A stretch of DNA of 64,000 bases from Lachnospiraceae bacterium AM93-12TA (GTDB lineage: Bacteria > Bacillota > Clostridia > Lachnospirales > Lachnospiraceae): assembly GCA_027698105.1 (NCBI GenBank), contig JAQERH010000001.1, forward strand, positions 1 through 64,000, given 5' to 3'. The notes beneath the pieces were generated by a model. That model saw only the letters and a list, made by a program, of their open reading frames with translations, did no database searches and was not told the origin of the DNA. Below are positions 63,667 through 64,000 of this stretch, piece by piece (the stretch's first letter is position 1; each line of letters begins with the position of its first letter). Both the position numbers and the translations under genes were made by a program.

Positions 63667-64000
63667 CTACTGTTCCGGCATGGGAGCCAGCGGTTCCCCT
63701 GCACTTTCTTCCGCCTGCCTGTCTGCCTGCCCTTCTGTTTCCTCACTTCTGAGTTTTACTGTGCTTCCTTCATAGAGCTCTGAACTCCAGGTGCTGATCA
63801 CCAGATCTGACTCTGTCAGGCCAGACTGAATTTCAGCCAGGCTTGAATCAAAAATTCCCACCTCCACTTCCTGTTTGTGAACCTTTCCATCCTGGTAAAG
63901 ATAGACATTTCCCACTCCGCCGTCAAAATAAACAGCATCCACAGGAACTGTCATCACATTCTCCGCTCTGTCGGAAACAAGATAAATCTTTACCACACTT
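63667..64000 (-). CDS. RND efflux adaptor (membrane-fusion protein), cut by the window edge
   Basis: Only the C-terminal 111 residues are in the window. They carry the typical end of an HlyD/AcrA-type adaptor, MTVPVDAVYFDGGVGNVYLY and QEVEVGIFDSSLAEIQSGL, then a Gln/Glu-rich tail ending in PLAPMPEQ. The frame continues beyond base 64000; the GTG at 63996 is just an internal codon. It would bridge the RND pump to the TolC-like proteins. It comes first in the operon. Confidence 0.88.
   Translation of the reverse strand, partial: SVVKIYLVSDRAENVMTVPVDAVYFDGGVGNVYLYQDGKVHKQEVEVGIFDSSLAEIQSGLTESDLVISTWSSELYEGSTVKLRSEETEGQADRQAEESAGEPLAPMPEQ

Overview
The window looks like the chromosome of a monoderm, spore-forming gut Clostridium, most likely Lachnospiraceae. 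The grounds are consensus sigma-A promoters with strong AGGAGG ribosome sites, a GerMN-type sporulation protein, an exosporium-like collagen protein, two LoaP/NusG-type antiterminators, a 1,423-residue dehydratase-activase fusion, and TolC/RND genes of the kind seen in Lachnospiraceae. I do not name a species. No rRNA, tRNA, CRISPR array, IS element or phage gene was seen.

Layout. 0.3-2.7 kb: an EamA-type permease, a Cof-type HAD phosphatase and an Rpn-type nuclease. 2.9-28.7 kb: one long minus-strand surface-polysaccharide operon. In transcription order it holds two NusG-like antiterminators, a leader terminator, a PglE-like aminotransferase, a PglC-like initiating phosphosugar transferase, a WbuB-like glycosyltransferase, WbpA- and WbpB-like dehydrogenases, NodB-type proteins, LpxD-like and WbpD-like acyltransferases, two more glycosyltransferases, Wzy, Wzx, FemAB/GNAT proteins, a WbpE-like aminotransferase, and a tail module of SGNH protein, FkbH-like protein, acyl carrier protein, VOC protein and MBOAT. 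29-37.8 kb: holA, comEC, a GerMN lipoprotein, a histidine kinase, degV and gpmI. 38-46.6 kb: two different DAHP synthases, a nicotinamidase-like hydrolase, tpiA-pgk-gap and a MATE exporter. 46.9-49.1 kb: an HTH protein, a 20-residue membrane micropeptide and a collagen-like protein. 49.3-53 kb: lysA, pyk and a rhomboid-like protein. 53.2-58.1 kb: the activase fusion and a small secreted protein. 58.1-64 kb: an RND efflux operon with two TolC-like genes, running off the right edge.

How the capsule locus may work. Directly upstream of the first antiterminator is a 234-bp segment bounded by two identical 29-nt sites in opposite orientation. Each site has 12-bp palindromic arms around a 5-bp asymmetric centre. 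The segment carries a near-consensus promoter (TTGACT-17-TATAAT) that points into the operon. This is the layout of an invertible on/off promoter. It feeds an antiterminator pair, and a leader terminator lies between that pair and the structural genes, so the arrangement resembles Bacteroides upxY control built from Firmicutes parts. The sugar genes suggest UDP-GlcNAc to a 2,3-diamino-uronate (WbpA, B, E, D). At the far end FkbH-ACP-MBOAT-SGNH parallels the Dlt D-alanylation system and could put a glycerate-derived acyl group on the polymer. In this sequence fkbH has an in-frame stop at codon 34, so the decoration may be off.

Other oddities are a comEC gene whose expected start codon reads ATC, an array of four hairpins between pgk and tpiA, and a TAGGAAA half-site array in front of the HTH gene.
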